54,162 nt of DNA from Asticcacaulis sp. AC460. Lineage in GTDB: Bacteria; Pseudomonadota; Alphaproteobacteria; Caulobacterales; Caulobacteraceae. Shown here one piece after another: positions 9,601 through 17,173 of the stretch; the stretch's first letter is position 1, and each line of letters starts with the position of its first letter. The stretch is from assembly GCF_000495795.1 (NCBI RefSeq), contig NZ_AWGD01000013.1:1-54162 (forward strand). The letters are read 5' to 3'. A program made the translations under genes and the position numbers. The notes beneath the pieces were generated by a model, which ran no database searches, was not told the DNA's origin, and saw only the letters and a list, made by a program, of their open reading frames with translations.

Positions 9601-10033
9601 GCGCGACGTCCGACCAGGACAGGCCGTAGCCCGAGGTGGCGGAGAAGGTGTCGCGGCCGTTGAACTCGGAACGGACCTGGGGCAGGCCGCGGATGATGAC
9701 ACCCGACGGCTCGGCCGAATAGTGCATCACGTCTTCCTTGGCGGCCGACCGGATAACGGTCACGCCCGGCACGCGCTGCAGTGCTTCGGCGACGGATTTG
9801 TCGGGGAAGGCGCCGATATCGGTCGCCGTGATCGAGTCGACGAAGGTGTCGGCGCTTTTCTTGATGTCCTGGGCGGTTTTCAACGCCTTGCGGGTGCCAA
9901 CGACCACAACCGCCTCAGCGTCGGGCTCCGCCGCGGCCGGCGCGTCCTGTGCGAACGCCATCGGCGCGGCCAGCCCCGACACTGCCATGAGCAGCGCCGC
10001 GACCGAAACGCTGGCTGTTCTTGTTATCCTCAT
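6671..10033 (-). CDS. TonB-dependent outer-membrane receptor (large, SusC-like size)
   Basis: A 1120-residue receptor. Residues 1-28 are a signal peptide ending APMAFAQDA. A short acidic stretch leads into AEAVVVVGTRKALKTAQDIKKSA, then the plug domain with IGAFPDKSVAEALQRVPGVTV, SGVIIRGLPQVRSEFNGRDTFSA and EMIEGGIAGSINLRTRLPF. The remaining 900 residues are the 22-strand barrel, ending in GVRIKY with a terminal aromatic residue. The ASRAISKPDIGLLRNY segment is typical of TBDRs from Caulobacter-type oligotrophs that import oligosaccharides. It heads a probable operon with the halogenase and GH135-like genes and faces the GH27 gene across a shared promoter region with DeoR-type half-sites. The likely cargo is an alpha-galactosyl oligosaccharide, by context only. 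Confidence 0.93.
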   Translation of the reverse strand: MRITRTASVSVAALLMAVSGLAAPMAFAQDAPAAAEPDAEAVVVVGTRKALKTAQDIKKSADTFVDSITATDIGAFPDKSVAEALQRVPGVTVIRSAAKEDVMHYSAEPSGVIIRGLPQVRSEFNGRDTFSATSGYGLSWSDVAPEMMAGVDTYKNQTAEMIEGGIAGSINLRTRLPFDQKGRVFGATVEANSGNFSQTVTPSISALYSDRWSSDIGEFGLLLNAAYSETDTTSHAVTIPRMVVFAPGTYTNQTNYIPSGVAFNNTDYSRTREGVSLAAQWQNNDRTMRASLQYNNSTYHNVWNEEQLISYWFWVDPASTTHSTVWNDPYQIAPPDAPGLGFNEAGGGVPYTFGSDGLFQNGVITRSKGDWGYGSIDWSTGTSYVPGSTDQYGTYDQFGVDLPVIQPCIKSDISHGNLPCRGAPIVNTATRFSDEERKIDDLAFNFIWDATEKLRFNFDAQYVKATTQHYDVTFEFTTYADLGLDLTGEYPSLSLLKPSGYNVIGTDPVSDPRNYSPESIMDHITDSEGELKAIRADAAYNFDGTWLDALRMGVRFADREQKHFWSAYNWQSIASDWGVNPADSWFLDSPATHNSDGSIRFQGYEPGYYEVREFGTDMFGGGLISDTMFPFVTQDVISSPAELAKRFAISGQTDQGGTASSVWNPICERPNEIANSCFTVGEQLRVREKTDSAYVMLKFGGNDAFIGDVAVTGNVGVRFVNTTVESAGAVNFANPFTAGELNCQPMTPEQIAALGPNQYAISPACLAVASTQDRAFSSGTSQASDVETTHKNVLPSFNIRLGLTDEWFLRFAASRAISKPDIGLLRNYMSLQRSFIDQADITVGNPNIVLNGAGQPVSYKYGYTGATGNPRLKPIKADQFDFAVENYFDQVGSFSFTLFYKQFHDYIQNGTFVVPYTNNGVTRDVVVTGPVNGEGASIKGFEVAYQRYFNFLPAPFDGLGVQANYTRLKNSGVKNANLIVDSDGGGTTARSSQSGMINAGRLENLSDDAYNLIVMYEKGKIGARIAYNWRSEYVSSVNDCCIGFPVWNDSEGFLDASFRYALTDHIELNIQGSNLLGTEVRIRQQVAGPTDAAPNTPANFMPAGWFEYDSRLQVGVRIKY

Positions 10034-10481
10034 CTCCGGTACCCCTTTTCGTTAAAGATTATAATTCCAGCCCACTTTTTCGTCCATTTCGAAAACAAAC
10101 GAAGCGAACATTGTATTTCGCTTTATATCATACAAATTGATTGTCTACGATTAAGTTGCGTTTTATCTCAAATCGAAACATAGCGCAACAAAAATAACAC
10201 AGTCACATCAAGCGAGGGCGCGGCAGAGCCCAATCCTGAACAAATAATCAAATTGATTGTTTTAATTAATTTTTTCCACGTCCAAAGGAGAGTCACGCGT
10301 TTGAAATTCCATCATATGTGAAAATGGCACACCATTTCTTGACACAACCGCAAAGGTTTTCGCAGCTTTCCGTCGGCCACACGCAACATAAAGCAACGAA
10401 AACGAAATTTCTCGTTTAAACTCTGTTGATTACCACAGGAAAATGTGGTGAAATTATATGATAATATCCAGGAGGACGCCC
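10034..10481. promoter_or_regulatory. Divergent promoter region of TBDR and GH27 with DeoR-type half-sites
   Basis: This 448-base AT-rich gap separates two divergent genes. On the TBDR side AAGCGAAC (10102-10109) and TTTCGCTT (10116-10123) make an inverted pair, with further half-sites TTTTCGTT near 10047 and AAACGAA near 10098. On the GH27 side AACGAAAACGAAA and CTCGTTT lie at 10395-10417, with AAACGAAA at 10400-10407. These match the inverted repeat upstream of GH36. AGGAGG at about 10470 is the GH27 ribosome site. The middle (10150-10380) shows only AT-rich, non-coding sequence. Confidence 0.6.
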
Positions 10482-12380
10482 ATGAAGAGGTTCATAATTG
10501 CCGCGGCCGCTGCCGCCCTGCTGATGGCGCCCGGCGCCTGGGCCCAAGATTCCTTAAAGCCGGCGGGGAAATGGACCGCGCACCAGGCCGGAAATGCCGC
10601 CACGCCGCCGATGGGCTGGAACTCGTGGAACGCCTTCCGCACCGAGGTCGACGAGGCCAAGGTGATGGGTGCCGCCCAAAAGCTGGTCGACACCGGCCTG
10701 GCCAAGCTGGGCTACCGCTATGTCAATATCGACGACGGCTGGTGGCTGAAGCGGCGCAAGAGCGACGGCCGCATGGTGATCCGCACCCAGATCTTCCCGT
10801 CGGCCCAGCCGAAGAACAAGAAGGCGGACACCACTTTCCGGCCGTTCACTGACAAGCTGCACAGCATGGGGTTGAAGGCCGGCATCTATAGCGACGCCGG
10901 TTACAATGCCTGCTCCCAGGCCTATGACCTGCATTCGCCCAACCTGCCCGAAGGCGATACCGCCGAACGCAGCGTCGGCCTCTACGGCCATGTCGACCAG
11001 GACATCGCACTCTATTTCAAGGAATGGGGCTTCGACTATATCAAGGTCGATGCCTGCGGGCTGAATGTCTACGGCCCCGATCGTGAGATTGTCGCCAAGT
11101 ACCAGTATCAGCCCTTCCCGCCGCTGATCGACTCGCAGTCGATCGGCCGCACCGACGTGGCCAAGGTCAAGGCCATCTATAGCGACATCGGCGCGGCCAT
11201 CGCCAAGCACAATCCTGACGGCGACTATGTCTTTTCGATCTGCAACTGGGGAACCTCGGACGTCCGGTCCTGGGGCAATGAAGTCGGCAATCTGTGGCGG
11301 ACCAGCGGCGATATCACCCCGACCTGGTCACGCATGCTGCACACCTTCGATTCGGCCTCGACGCGGGCGCTTTATGCTCGCCCCGGCGCCTGGAACGACC
11401 CGGACATGCTGTTCGTCGGTCATGGCGATTTCGACGCCAACCACCTGACCGAAGCGAAATCGCACTTCTCGCTGTGGGCGATGATCAATGCACCGCTGCT
11501 GATCGGCTATGACCTGCGCGATGCGCCGCAGTCGCTGATCGACATCTGGGGCAATGCCGGTTTGGTGCGGGTGAACCAGGATTCCGGTGGCAATCAGGCG
11601 GTTCTGGTCCACGACACCGACGATGTGCAGATCTTCGTCAAGACCTTAAGCGACAGCAACACCAAGGCGGTCGCCATCTTCAACCGCGGTGTCGCCGATG
11701 CCGAGGTCACGCTGACGGCGGAGCACCTGAAACTGGCCGACGGCCAGGACATCAAGCTGACCAATCTGTGGACGGGCGAAATGACGATCCTGTCGACAGA
11801 GGCGCCGTTCAAGCTCAAGGCGCGCGAGACCCTGGTGTTCGAAGCCGCCGGGCCGCGGGCCCTGGCGAACGGCATGTATCTGTCGGAGATTCCCGGCCGC
11901 ATCCATGTTGCCGAGGATGGCATTGTAGTTCGTAAACCTGATCCGACAGTGCACCAGATGATCAGTCCGTGGGGCGGCAGCACGCGTGGCCCGGGTGAAC
12001 GTCCGAGCTATGCCGGCTGGGGCGGCGCCCAGGCCGACAGCACGCCTTACGGCCAGGTTTTGCAGATCTCCGGCCAGAAGTTCGGTTCCGGGATCGGGGT
12101 GTTGAGCAACTCCCGCATGGAGGTGAAGGCCGGCAAGGCATTTACGCGTTTCGAGGCTTCAGTGGGGGTGGATGATTCCGGCCGCACGGATGGCCAGGGC
12201 GTGAAATTCATCGTCTATGGTGATGGCCGGAAGCTGGGCGAGACGGGTGAGCTGGTTTACGGCACAGCGGCGGTTGCGCTGTCGGTCGACATCACCGGCG
12301 TCGAGGTGGTGGAACTGGTCGCCAAGTCGGCCACCGAAGAACAGGTGGTGACCTGGGGCGATGCTAAGTTATTGAAGTAG
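10482..12380 (+). CDS. Secreted GH27 alpha-galactosidase with C-terminal NPCBM-type domain
   Basis: ATG 10482 follows an AGGAGG site; a start at 10458 would lack one. The product is 632 residues with signal peptide KRFIIAAAAAALLMAPGAWAQ. The GH27 barrel begins TPPMGWNSWNAF and contains YRYVNIDDGWW, GLKAGIYSDAG and FDYIKVDACG, whose Asp190 is the nucleophile. The GAWNDPDMLFVGHG block carries the acid/base Asp. A beta-sandwich follows to about residue 465. The last 165 residues (from YLSEIPGRIH) look like an NPCBM carbohydrate-binding module, with the recurrent YAGWGG, IGVLSNSRMEV and VGVDD pattern. It hydrolyses terminal alpha-galactosides in the periplasm or outside the cell. It is divergent from the TBDR and complements the GH36 enzyme. 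Confidence 0.92.
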   Translation: MKRFIIAAAAAALLMAPGAWAQDSLKPAGKWTAHQAGNAATPPMGWNSWNAFRTEVDEAKVMGAAQKLVDTGLAKLGYRYVNIDDGWWLKRRKSDGRMVIRTQIFPSAQPKNKKADTTFRPFTDKLHSMGLKAGIYSDAGYNACSQAYDLHSPNLPEGDTAERSVGLYGHVDQDIALYFKEWGFDYIKVDACGLNVYGPDREIVAKYQYQPFPPLIDSQSIGRTDVAKVKAIYSDIGAAIAKHNPDGDYVFSICNWGTSDVRSWGNEVGNLWRTSGDITPTWSRMLHTFDSASTRALYARPGAWNDPDMLFVGHGDFDANHLTEAKSHFSLWAMINAPLLIGYDLRDAPQSLIDIWGNAGLVRVNQDSGGNQAVLVHDTDDVQIFVKTLSDSNTKAVAIFNRGVADAEVTLTAEHLKLADGQDIKLTNLWTGEMTILSTEAPFKLKARETLVFEAAGPRALANGMYLSEIPGRIHVAEDGIVVRKPDPTVHQMISPWGGSTRGPGERPSYAGWGGAQADSTPYGQVLQISGQKFGSGIGVLSNSRMEVKAGKAFTRFEASVGVDDSGRTDGQGVKFIVYGDGRKLGETGELVYGTAAVALSVDITGVEVVELVAKSATEEQVVTWGDAKLLK

Positions 12381-12411
12381 AAACTGTTGACGAAGACGCA
12401 GTAAGCCTCCC

Positions 12412-12551
12412 TCTCCACACTTGAGGGGAGAGGGCTGGGGTGAGGGTTATTTCGGCAACGACTGTAGATACCGAAAGTCCTCAACCCCTCACCCGATCGC
12501 GTTCACTTCGTTCCGCTCTCGTCCTCTCCCCTCAAGTGGGGAGAGGGAGAT
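12412..12551. repeat. Long interrupted C-rich inverted repeat between convergent genes
   Basis: CCCTCTCC..TTGAGGGGAGAGGG with GGTGAGGG (about 12412-12449) is mirrored by CCCTCACC..(about 12485) and CCTCTCCCCTCAAGTGGGGAGAGGG (about 12524-12551). The centre is unpaired. It occupies the 192-base gap between the convergent GH27 and amidohydrolase genes and could stop transcription from both sides, but its sequence family (also at 3114, 6595 and 22893) marks it as a REP-like repeat. Confidence 0.75.
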
Positions 12552-12572
12552 TTTATATGATTCTTCAGTATC

Positions 12573-13658
12573 TTACGCCAATCCCAACACACGGCGGGCA
12601 TTACCGTAGAAGATCTTGTCGATCGCCGATTTCGGCAAGGCCAGGCCCTTGACCTCGGCATCCAGGTCCCACACCGCCTGGACATCCGCCGTCGCCAGAT
12701 AGCGCCAGTGGCTAAACCAGACATCGTGGATTTCCTTGCGCATCCCGGCCGCATCGGCATCCGGATTTAATGTCAGATCCGAGCCGTACAGAATCCGGTC
12801 CTGATACTTCAGGAAGAAGTTCCGCACCTTGTCATGATCGCGCAACGACTGGTGCTGAAGCTGCGCCATGCGCGCCGCCGTCTCGACCGTCGCATTGGGA
12901 AAACGGTCCAGGAAGCTCGACAGGGCATCGACGCTCCATTCCAGGCTGGCCATGTGGGCGCCCATGAAGTTCAGCTTCGGATGACGATCCAGGAAGTCGT
13001 CACGCACCGCCATCAGGTGCTCATAGGACGGGCCTTCCGGATGGGCGTACATATAGTAATCGGGATGGGCGCTGAAATAGGCGCGGTCGTTCTTGGTCGT
13101 CATCTCCTCCAGCGGCAGCCAGCAGTTGCGCGGCTCACCCTGGTGGTTGATGAAGGTCAGGCCCAGGGCCTCGATACGCGCCACCACCGGATCGAAACGG
13201 ACGTCGTCCAGCATGACCAGGTTGCCCGAGGCATCGCGCTCGATCAGACCGACATTCTTCCATACCTTGACGCCACGGGCGCCCGCCTTGGCCGCCGCCT
13301 CGACATGAGCAATGGTCCTGTCCGCCCAACCGGTCTCGCCGAAGCCCTGCATCGAAAACGCCGTGGCGAACTGGAACCGCTTCGGATCGGCCTTGTGCAG
13401 GACGCCCGACACCTGCGCCTGGACATCCAGCGACGGAAAGTCGGGATAGTCGACATTGATGGTCAAAAGCTCGAAATTGTCCGCGATTGCCTGCTCGCCG
13501 AAGACCATCGGGTCGGCATTGATATGGACGTGGGTGTCGAACTTGCGCACCCGCTTGAAGTCCTCAGCCGTATAGGTCGCCGTATCGGCCTTGGCGCCGA
13601 CGGCCGTTGCAAGGCCCGTGACGGACAGACCCGTGAGAAGATGACGGCGATCAAGCAT
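12573..13658 (-). CDS. Secreted amidohydrolase-2-type metal-dependent hydrolase
   Basis: A 361-residue protein. The start MLDRRHLLTGLSVTGLATAVGA is a signal peptide with twin arginines. The amidohydrolase superfamily barrel shows the metal-binding HxH in KFDTHVHINADP, a further histidine in TFINHQGEP, LNFMGAHMASLEW with another conserved His, and RILYGSDLTLNP, whose Asp closes the metal site. The subgroup contains decarboxylases, lactonases and dehydratases, so the reaction cannot be fixed. A GAGGTC ribosome site precedes ATG 13658. TTTCGTTT (13685-13692), identical to the half-site near GH36, lies just upstream, suggesting membership of the DeoR regulon and a role in processing a sugar acid or lactone. 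Confidence 0.8.
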   Translation of the reverse strand: MLDRRHLLTGLSVTGLATAVGAKADTATYTAEDFKRVRKFDTHVHINADPMVFGEQAIADNFELLTINVDYPDFPSLDVQAQVSGVLHKADPKRFQFATAFSMQGFGETGWADRTIAHVEAAAKAGARGVKVWKNVGLIERDASGNLVMLDDVRFDPVVARIEALGLTFINHQGEPRNCWLPLEEMTTKNDRAYFSAHPDYYMYAHPEGPSYEHLMAVRDDFLDRHPKLNFMGAHMASLEWSVDALSSFLDRFPNATVETAARMAQLQHQSLRDHDKVRNFFLKYQDRILYGSDLTLNPDADAAGMRKEIHDVWFSHWRYLATADVQAVWDLDAEVKGLALPKSAIDKIFYGNARRVLGLA

Positions 13659-13684
13659 GAAAGACCTCGCAAAATAGCTTTATA

Positions 13685-13692
13685 TTTCGTTT
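13685..13692. promoter_or_regulatory. DeoR-type half-site upstream of the amidohydrolase
   Basis: On the minus strand the sequence reads AAACGAAATATAAA, identical over 14 bases to the left half of the inverted repeat at 3217-3239. It lies 27-34 bases before the amidohydrolase start codon, overlapping the expected promoter. Confidence 0.5.
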
Positions 13693-13723
13693 TGCTGTTA
13701 TTTGTTTGCATTCTTCGCGTCAC

Positions 13724-13735
13724 TTGACAAGTCAA
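13724..13735. promoter_or_regulatory. Perfect palindrome TTGACAAGTCAA upstream of fixL
   Basis: The 12-base palindrome has FixK-like half-sites (TTGAC/GTCAA) but with a 2-base instead of a 4-base spacer. It is 75-86 bases before the proposed fixL start. It could be a different operator, or part of the promoter of the divergent amidohydrolase. Confidence 0.3.
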
Positions 13736-13809
13736 ATCTGCGTGGCGGGACACTATGTCACCCGTTACCGCACTTGGATTTGACGGCGAACAGGGATAAA
13801 TCCGCATCG

Positions 13810-15336
13810 GTGACACAGATTATAGCCCAGATCCAACAGCGCGCAGCGCGCCTTTATGACGATATCCTGGCCGGTCGACTGGCCGGGTGGCGGACCTATG
13901 TCTTCGCCTACATCGTCAGCGCCCTGGTCCTGATCCTGGCCTTCGTCACCCGCGACAGCCTGGATCCGGTGACGGGCGCACGGCTGATCTTCGCCCTGTC
14001 GATCCCTGCCATCCTGATCAGCGCCGCGGCCGGCGGCTGGGGCCCCGGCCTGTTCGCCACCGGCCAGACGGCGGCGGCGGCCTTCCTGTTCATGCCGCCG
14101 AAAGCCGGTCTCGGGACGCAGGTCTCGCTGATCCTGCTCCAGGCCCTGATCGGCGTGCTGATCGTCTGGGGCGGCGAGCAACTGCGCCGCAGCCGGCGCC
14201 GAACCTTCGCCGCCGAAGAGGAGTTGTCGGCGCGCGAAGGCCAGATCCGCGCCATCCTGGCCACCAGCCCCGATGCCACCATCGTCATCGATCAGATGGG
14301 GCGCATCATCTCGTTCAACCGCGCCGCCGAAAACCAGTTCGGCTATCGCGAGGCCCAGGTGTTGGGCAAGAACATCAAGATGCTGATGCCCCAACCCTAT
14401 CAGGGCGAGCATGATGGCTACCTCGAGCGTTACCGGACCACGGGCGAAAAGCGCATCATCGGCACCGGCCGGGTGGTGGCCGCCCAGCGCGCCGATGGCT
14501 CGACCTTTCCGATCATGCTGGCGGTGGGTGAGTTCCGCGCCGGCGGAAAATCCTATTTCACCGGCTTCATCCGCGACCTGACCGAGCGCCAGGACGCCAC
14601 GGCGCAACTGGAACAGCTGCATGGCGAACTGGCGCGGCTGTCGCGACTGAACGAACTGGGCGAAATGGCCTCGACCCTGGCGCACGAGCTGAACCAGCCC
14701 CTGTCGGCCATTGCCAACTACGTCCAGGGCAGTATCCGCCTGCTCAAGGATGCGACCGACGAACGCACGGCCAGCGTCCGATTTGCCCTGGAAGAGACTG
14801 CCAAACAGTCACTGCGGGCGGGTAAGATCATCCATCACCTGCGCCAGTCGGCCACCCACGGCACCACGGAGATGCGGCCCGACAGCCTGCGTTCGATCAT
14901 CGAGGAGGCCGCCGCCCTGGCCCTGGCCGGATCGAAGGAAAAGGGCATCAAGACGGTGTTTGACTATCGCGCCGCCGCCGACCGGGTGCTGATCGACAGG
15001 GTCCAGATCCAGCAGGTGCTGATCAACCTGATCCGCAATGCCGGCGAGGCGATGCGGGCATCGGACCGGCGTGAACTGACCATTACCACGCTGGATGACG
15101 GCGACGACCAGGTGGCGGTCGAGGTCGGCGATACCGGTCCCGGCATCGCGGATGACATGGCGGCGCAACTGTTCCAGCCGTTTGTGACCAGCAAGCCCGG
15201 CGGTATGGGTATCGGGCTGGCCATTTCCAAGCGGATCATCGAAGCCCATGACGGCGCCATTGTGGTCCGCCGCAACGACGCTGGCGGAGCGACGTTCCGC
15301 TTTACCCTGCCGCTGATGACCGAGGAGGCCGGATGA
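13810..15336 (+). CDS. fixL: FixL, haem-PAS oxygen-sensing histidine kinase
   Basis: The proposed GTG start at 13810 gives 508 residues; an upstream ATG at 13702 would add 36 residues that overlap the amidohydrolase promoter. About four membrane helices (residues 28-130) precede a PAS domain. The haem-pocket sequence [22 protein letters not shown] contains His201, which matches the proximal haem histidine of rhizobial FixL, and the IIGTGR arginine that senses bound oxygen is present. The kinase has the H-box [11 protein letters not shown]-box [10 protein letters not shown], and G-boxes DTGPGI and GMGIGLAIS. At low oxygen FixL phosphorylates FixJ. The stop overlaps the fixJ start as ATGA. Confidence 0.95.
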   Translation: MTQIIAQIQQRAARLYDDILAGRLAGWRTYVFAYIVSALVLILAFVTRDSLDPVTGARLIFALSIPAILISAAAGGWGPGLFATGQTAAAAFLFMPPKAGLGTQVSLILLQALIGVLIVWGGEQLRRSRRRTFAAEEELSAREGQIRAILATSPDATIVIDQMGRIISFNRAAENQFGYREAQVLGKNIKMLMPQPYQGEHDGYLERYRTTGEKRIIGTGRVVAAQRADGSTFPIMLAVGEFRAGGKSYFTGFIRDLTERQDATAQLEQLHGELARLSRLNELGEMASTLAHELNQPLSAIANYVQGSIRLLKDATDERTASVRFALEETAKQSLRAGKIIHHLRQSATHGTTEMRPDSLRSIIEEAAALALAGSKEKGIKTVFDYRAAADRVLIDRVQIQQVLINLIRNAGEAMRASDRRELTITTLDDGDDQVAVEVGDTGPGIADDMAAQLFQPFVTSKPGGMGIGLAISKRIIEAHDGAIVVRRNDAGGATFRFTLPLMTEEAG

Positions 15337-15941
15337 GCGACCGGATCGTGCATATTGTCGATGACGAGGCGCCGGTGCGTGCCTCGCTGGCCTTTCTGCT
15401 GATGAGCGCCGGGTTCGCGGTGCGCGCTCATGACAGCGGGCCGGCGTTTCTGAATGCCGTCGGCGATCCCGCCGGTGTCTGCCTGGTCACCGACCTGCGC
15501 ATGCCCGAGATGAACGGGGTCGAGCTTCTGGAAGCCCTGGCCGAACGCGGGATGGACATCCCGGCCATCGTTATCACCGGCCATGGCGATGTCCCCATGG
15601 CGGTGGCCGCCATGAAGGCCGGCGCCATCGACTTCATCGAAAAGCCGTTCGAAGATACGGTGCTGATCGCGGCGATCGAACGCGCCAACGCCATGGCCGA
15701 CGCCCGCGGCGATCAGGGACCGGGCGTCGCGGCGATCCAGCAGCGCCTGGATCAGTTGACCGGGCGTGAGCGCGAGATTCTGACGGGGATCGTGGCGGGT
15801 CTGCCGAACAAGACGATCGCCTATGATCTTCAGATCAGCCCGCGCACGGTCGAGGTCCACCGCGCCAGCATCATGAGCAAGATGCAGGCAAAGAGCTTGC
15901 CGGAACTGGTAAGGATGAGCCTGGCGATTCCGAAGCGGTAA
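15333..15941 (+). CDS. fixJ: FixJ response regulator
   Basis: A 202-residue two-domain regulator. The receiver domain has acidic residues Asp10-Asp11, the phospho-acceptor Asp54 (CLVTDLRMP), and Lys104 in IDFIEKPF. The C-terminal LuxR/GerE helix-turn-helix reads [43 protein letters not shown]. Phosphorylated FixJ activates fixK in relatives. It is translationally coupled to fixL by an ATGA overlap. Confidence 0.96.
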   Translation: MSDRIVHIVDDEAPVRASLAFLLMSAGFAVRAHDSGPAFLNAVGDPAGVCLVTDLRMPEMNGVELLEALAERGMDIPAIVITGHGDVPMAVAAMKAGAIDFIEKPFEDTVLIAAIERANAMADARGDQGPGVAAIQQRLDQLTGREREILTGIVAGLPNKTIAYDLQISPRTVEVHRASIMSKMQAKSLPELVRMSLAIPKR

Positions 15942-15951
15942 CCGCGACAAT

Positions 15952-15965
15952 TTGACCGAGGTCAA
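15952..15965 (+). promoter_or_regulatory. FixK box of the fixT-like gene, centred at -41.5 from the ATG
   Basis: TTGAC-CGAG-GTCAA is a perfect FNR/FixK palindrome, 10 bases after the fixJ stop. Its centre (15958.5) is 41.5 bases before the A of the fixT-like ATG at 16000. A TAAACT element (15987-15992) sits at the -10 position. Confidence 0.88.
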
Positions 15966-15999
15966 GGCGCGCTCGCCCGGCCCGCCTAAACTCCGCACC

Positions 16000-16335
16000 A
16001 TGGCCCTTCCGGTTTCCTCCACCGTGCTTGTCGTCGCGCCCGATGCCGACCTGCGACAGTCGCTCGCCTTCATGCTGACGGCGGAAGGCTATGGCGTCGC
16101 GACCTGCGATGCCTGGCCGCCGCAGGATGCCCAACTGGCCTTCGATGCCGTGGTGATCGACCATTCCGCCCTGGATCGTAAAACCTCCGATCCGCGCCTG
16201 GCCGGACTGCGCCGCCGCGCCGTCGTCCTGGCCAGCCATCCGGACACCGCGCAGTTCGCCACCGCCACCCTGGTGCGCAAACCGCTACTGGACCGCAGCC
16301 TGCTCGATGCGCTCAGCCAGGCTCTGGCTACGTAG
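16000..16335 (+). CDS. FixT-like stand-alone receiver protein
   Basis: A 111-residue single receiver-like domain (VVAPDADLRQSLAFMLTAEGYGVATCDAW) between fixJ and fixK. Asp54 (VVIDHSA) and Lys94 (LVRKPLLD) stand where the phosphorylation Asp and conserved Lys belong, but the acidic pair after beta-1 is reduced. In Caulobacter and Sinorhizobium, FixT is a FixK-induced receiver-like protein that inhibits FixL. Position, size and a FixK box directly upstream fit that role. Unlike the cysteine-rich Caulobacter FixT, only one Cys (Cys36) is seen, so an iron-sulphur cluster is unlikely. The ATG has no ribosome site and coincides with the predicted +1, suggesting leaderless translation. The name is inferred from synteny. 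Confidence 0.65.
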   Translation: MALPVSSTVLVVAPDADLRQSLAFMLTAEGYGVATCDAWPPQDAQLAFDAVVIDHSALDRKTSDPRLAGLRRRAVVLASHPDTAQFATATLVRKPLLDRSLLDALSQALAT

Positions 16336-16413
16336 AATCCCTTAGGGGACAAACCGAATATCGCGACCGCGCCGTTTCCGTCACCTTGAGACCCAGGTTC
16401 TGGAGACCATAGC

Positions 16414-17055
16414 ATGTTCGACGCAAGCCCCTTCATCCCCGCACAGCCGGTTGCGACCTGCGACGGCGAACGCCTGACGGCCCTGTGCGGCCCGGTCGCC
16501 ACCTTCAACGCCGGCAGCGAAATCTATGCCGAAGGCGACCAGGCCGGAGCCCTCTATCAGGTTGCGTTTGGGGTCGTCCGCGTTTACCGCCTGCTGGCCG
16601 ATGGCCGTCGTCAGATCTGCGCGTTCCATATGGCCGGCGATGTCTTCGGCTTCGAAGCCGGCAATGAGCGCCACGTCTTCGCCGATGCCGTCACCCTGGC
16701 CGGACTGCGCACCCTGAAGGCCGGCTCACAGGCCGACCTGTCGCGCGAACTGTATCGCCTGGCCATGCAGTCCCTGACCCACGCCCACGACCATTTGCTG
16801 ACCCTGGGCCGCAACGATGCCGCCGGCCGCGTCGCCGCCTTCCTGATCGAAATGGCCGATCGCCAGGGTACACGCGATGATAACCGCGTCGCCCTGCCCA
16901 TGTCGCGGACCGACATTGCCGACTATCTCGGCCTGACCATTGAGACGGTTTCGCGGGTTCTTACCCGCATGAAGGAGGCCCGCGTCCTCCGCCTGGCTTC
17001 GTCACGCGACGTCCAGGTGCTGCGCTGGGAGGCGCTGGAAGACATGACCGCCTGA
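16414..17055 (+). CDS. fixK: FixK/FNR-family transcription regulator
   Basis: A 213-residue Crp/Fnr protein. The cyclic-nucleotide-binding-like beta-roll (about 25-120) contains FNAGSEIYAEGDQAGALYQVAFGVVRVY. A long dimer helix follows, then the helix-turn-helix with MSRTDIADYLGLTIETVSRVLTRM; the ExxSR pattern is the one that reads TTGAT/ATCAA sites. It has no N-terminal cysteine cluster of the FNR type, so it does not sense oxygen itself and is expected to be made under FixLJ control. CTGGAGA precedes the ATG. Four matching boxes in this window are its likely targets. No FixK box is seen before the gene itself. Confidence 0.93.
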   Translation: MFDASPFIPAQPVATCDGERLTALCGPVATFNAGSEIYAEGDQAGALYQVAFGVVRVYRLLADGRRQICAFHMAGDVFGFEAGNERHVFADAVTLAGLRTLKAGSQADLSRELYRLAMQSLTHAHDHLLTLGRNDAAGRVAAFLIEMADRQGTRDDNRVALPMSRTDIADYLGLTIETVSRVLTRMKEARVLRLASSRDVQVLRWEALEDMTA

Positions 17056-17137
17056 GAGACTGTTTCGGCCGGCGCCGGCCAGTACCCTCTAGGCGCCGTG
17101 ACCGGAAACCGCAGGTGCAAACCTCGCGGAACCTGAG

Positions 17138-17173
17138 CCGGCCGCCCTTCCCCCGGGGCGGCCGGTTTCTTTA
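17138..17173 (+). terminator. Intrinsic terminator after fixK
   Basis: A 10-bp stem CCGGCCGCCC (17138-17147) pairs with 17156-17165 and is followed by TTTCTTTA. It overlaps the last codon of the convergent hemN gene. On the minus strand there is no T-run, so it serves fixK only. Confidence 0.8.

Noticed and set aside
17060..17130. GC-rich palindromic stretch after fixK as a riboswitch or second small RNA
   Set aside because: Only one short GGCCGGCGCCGGCC palindrome and no conserved riboswitch core; the functional terminator follows at 17138.
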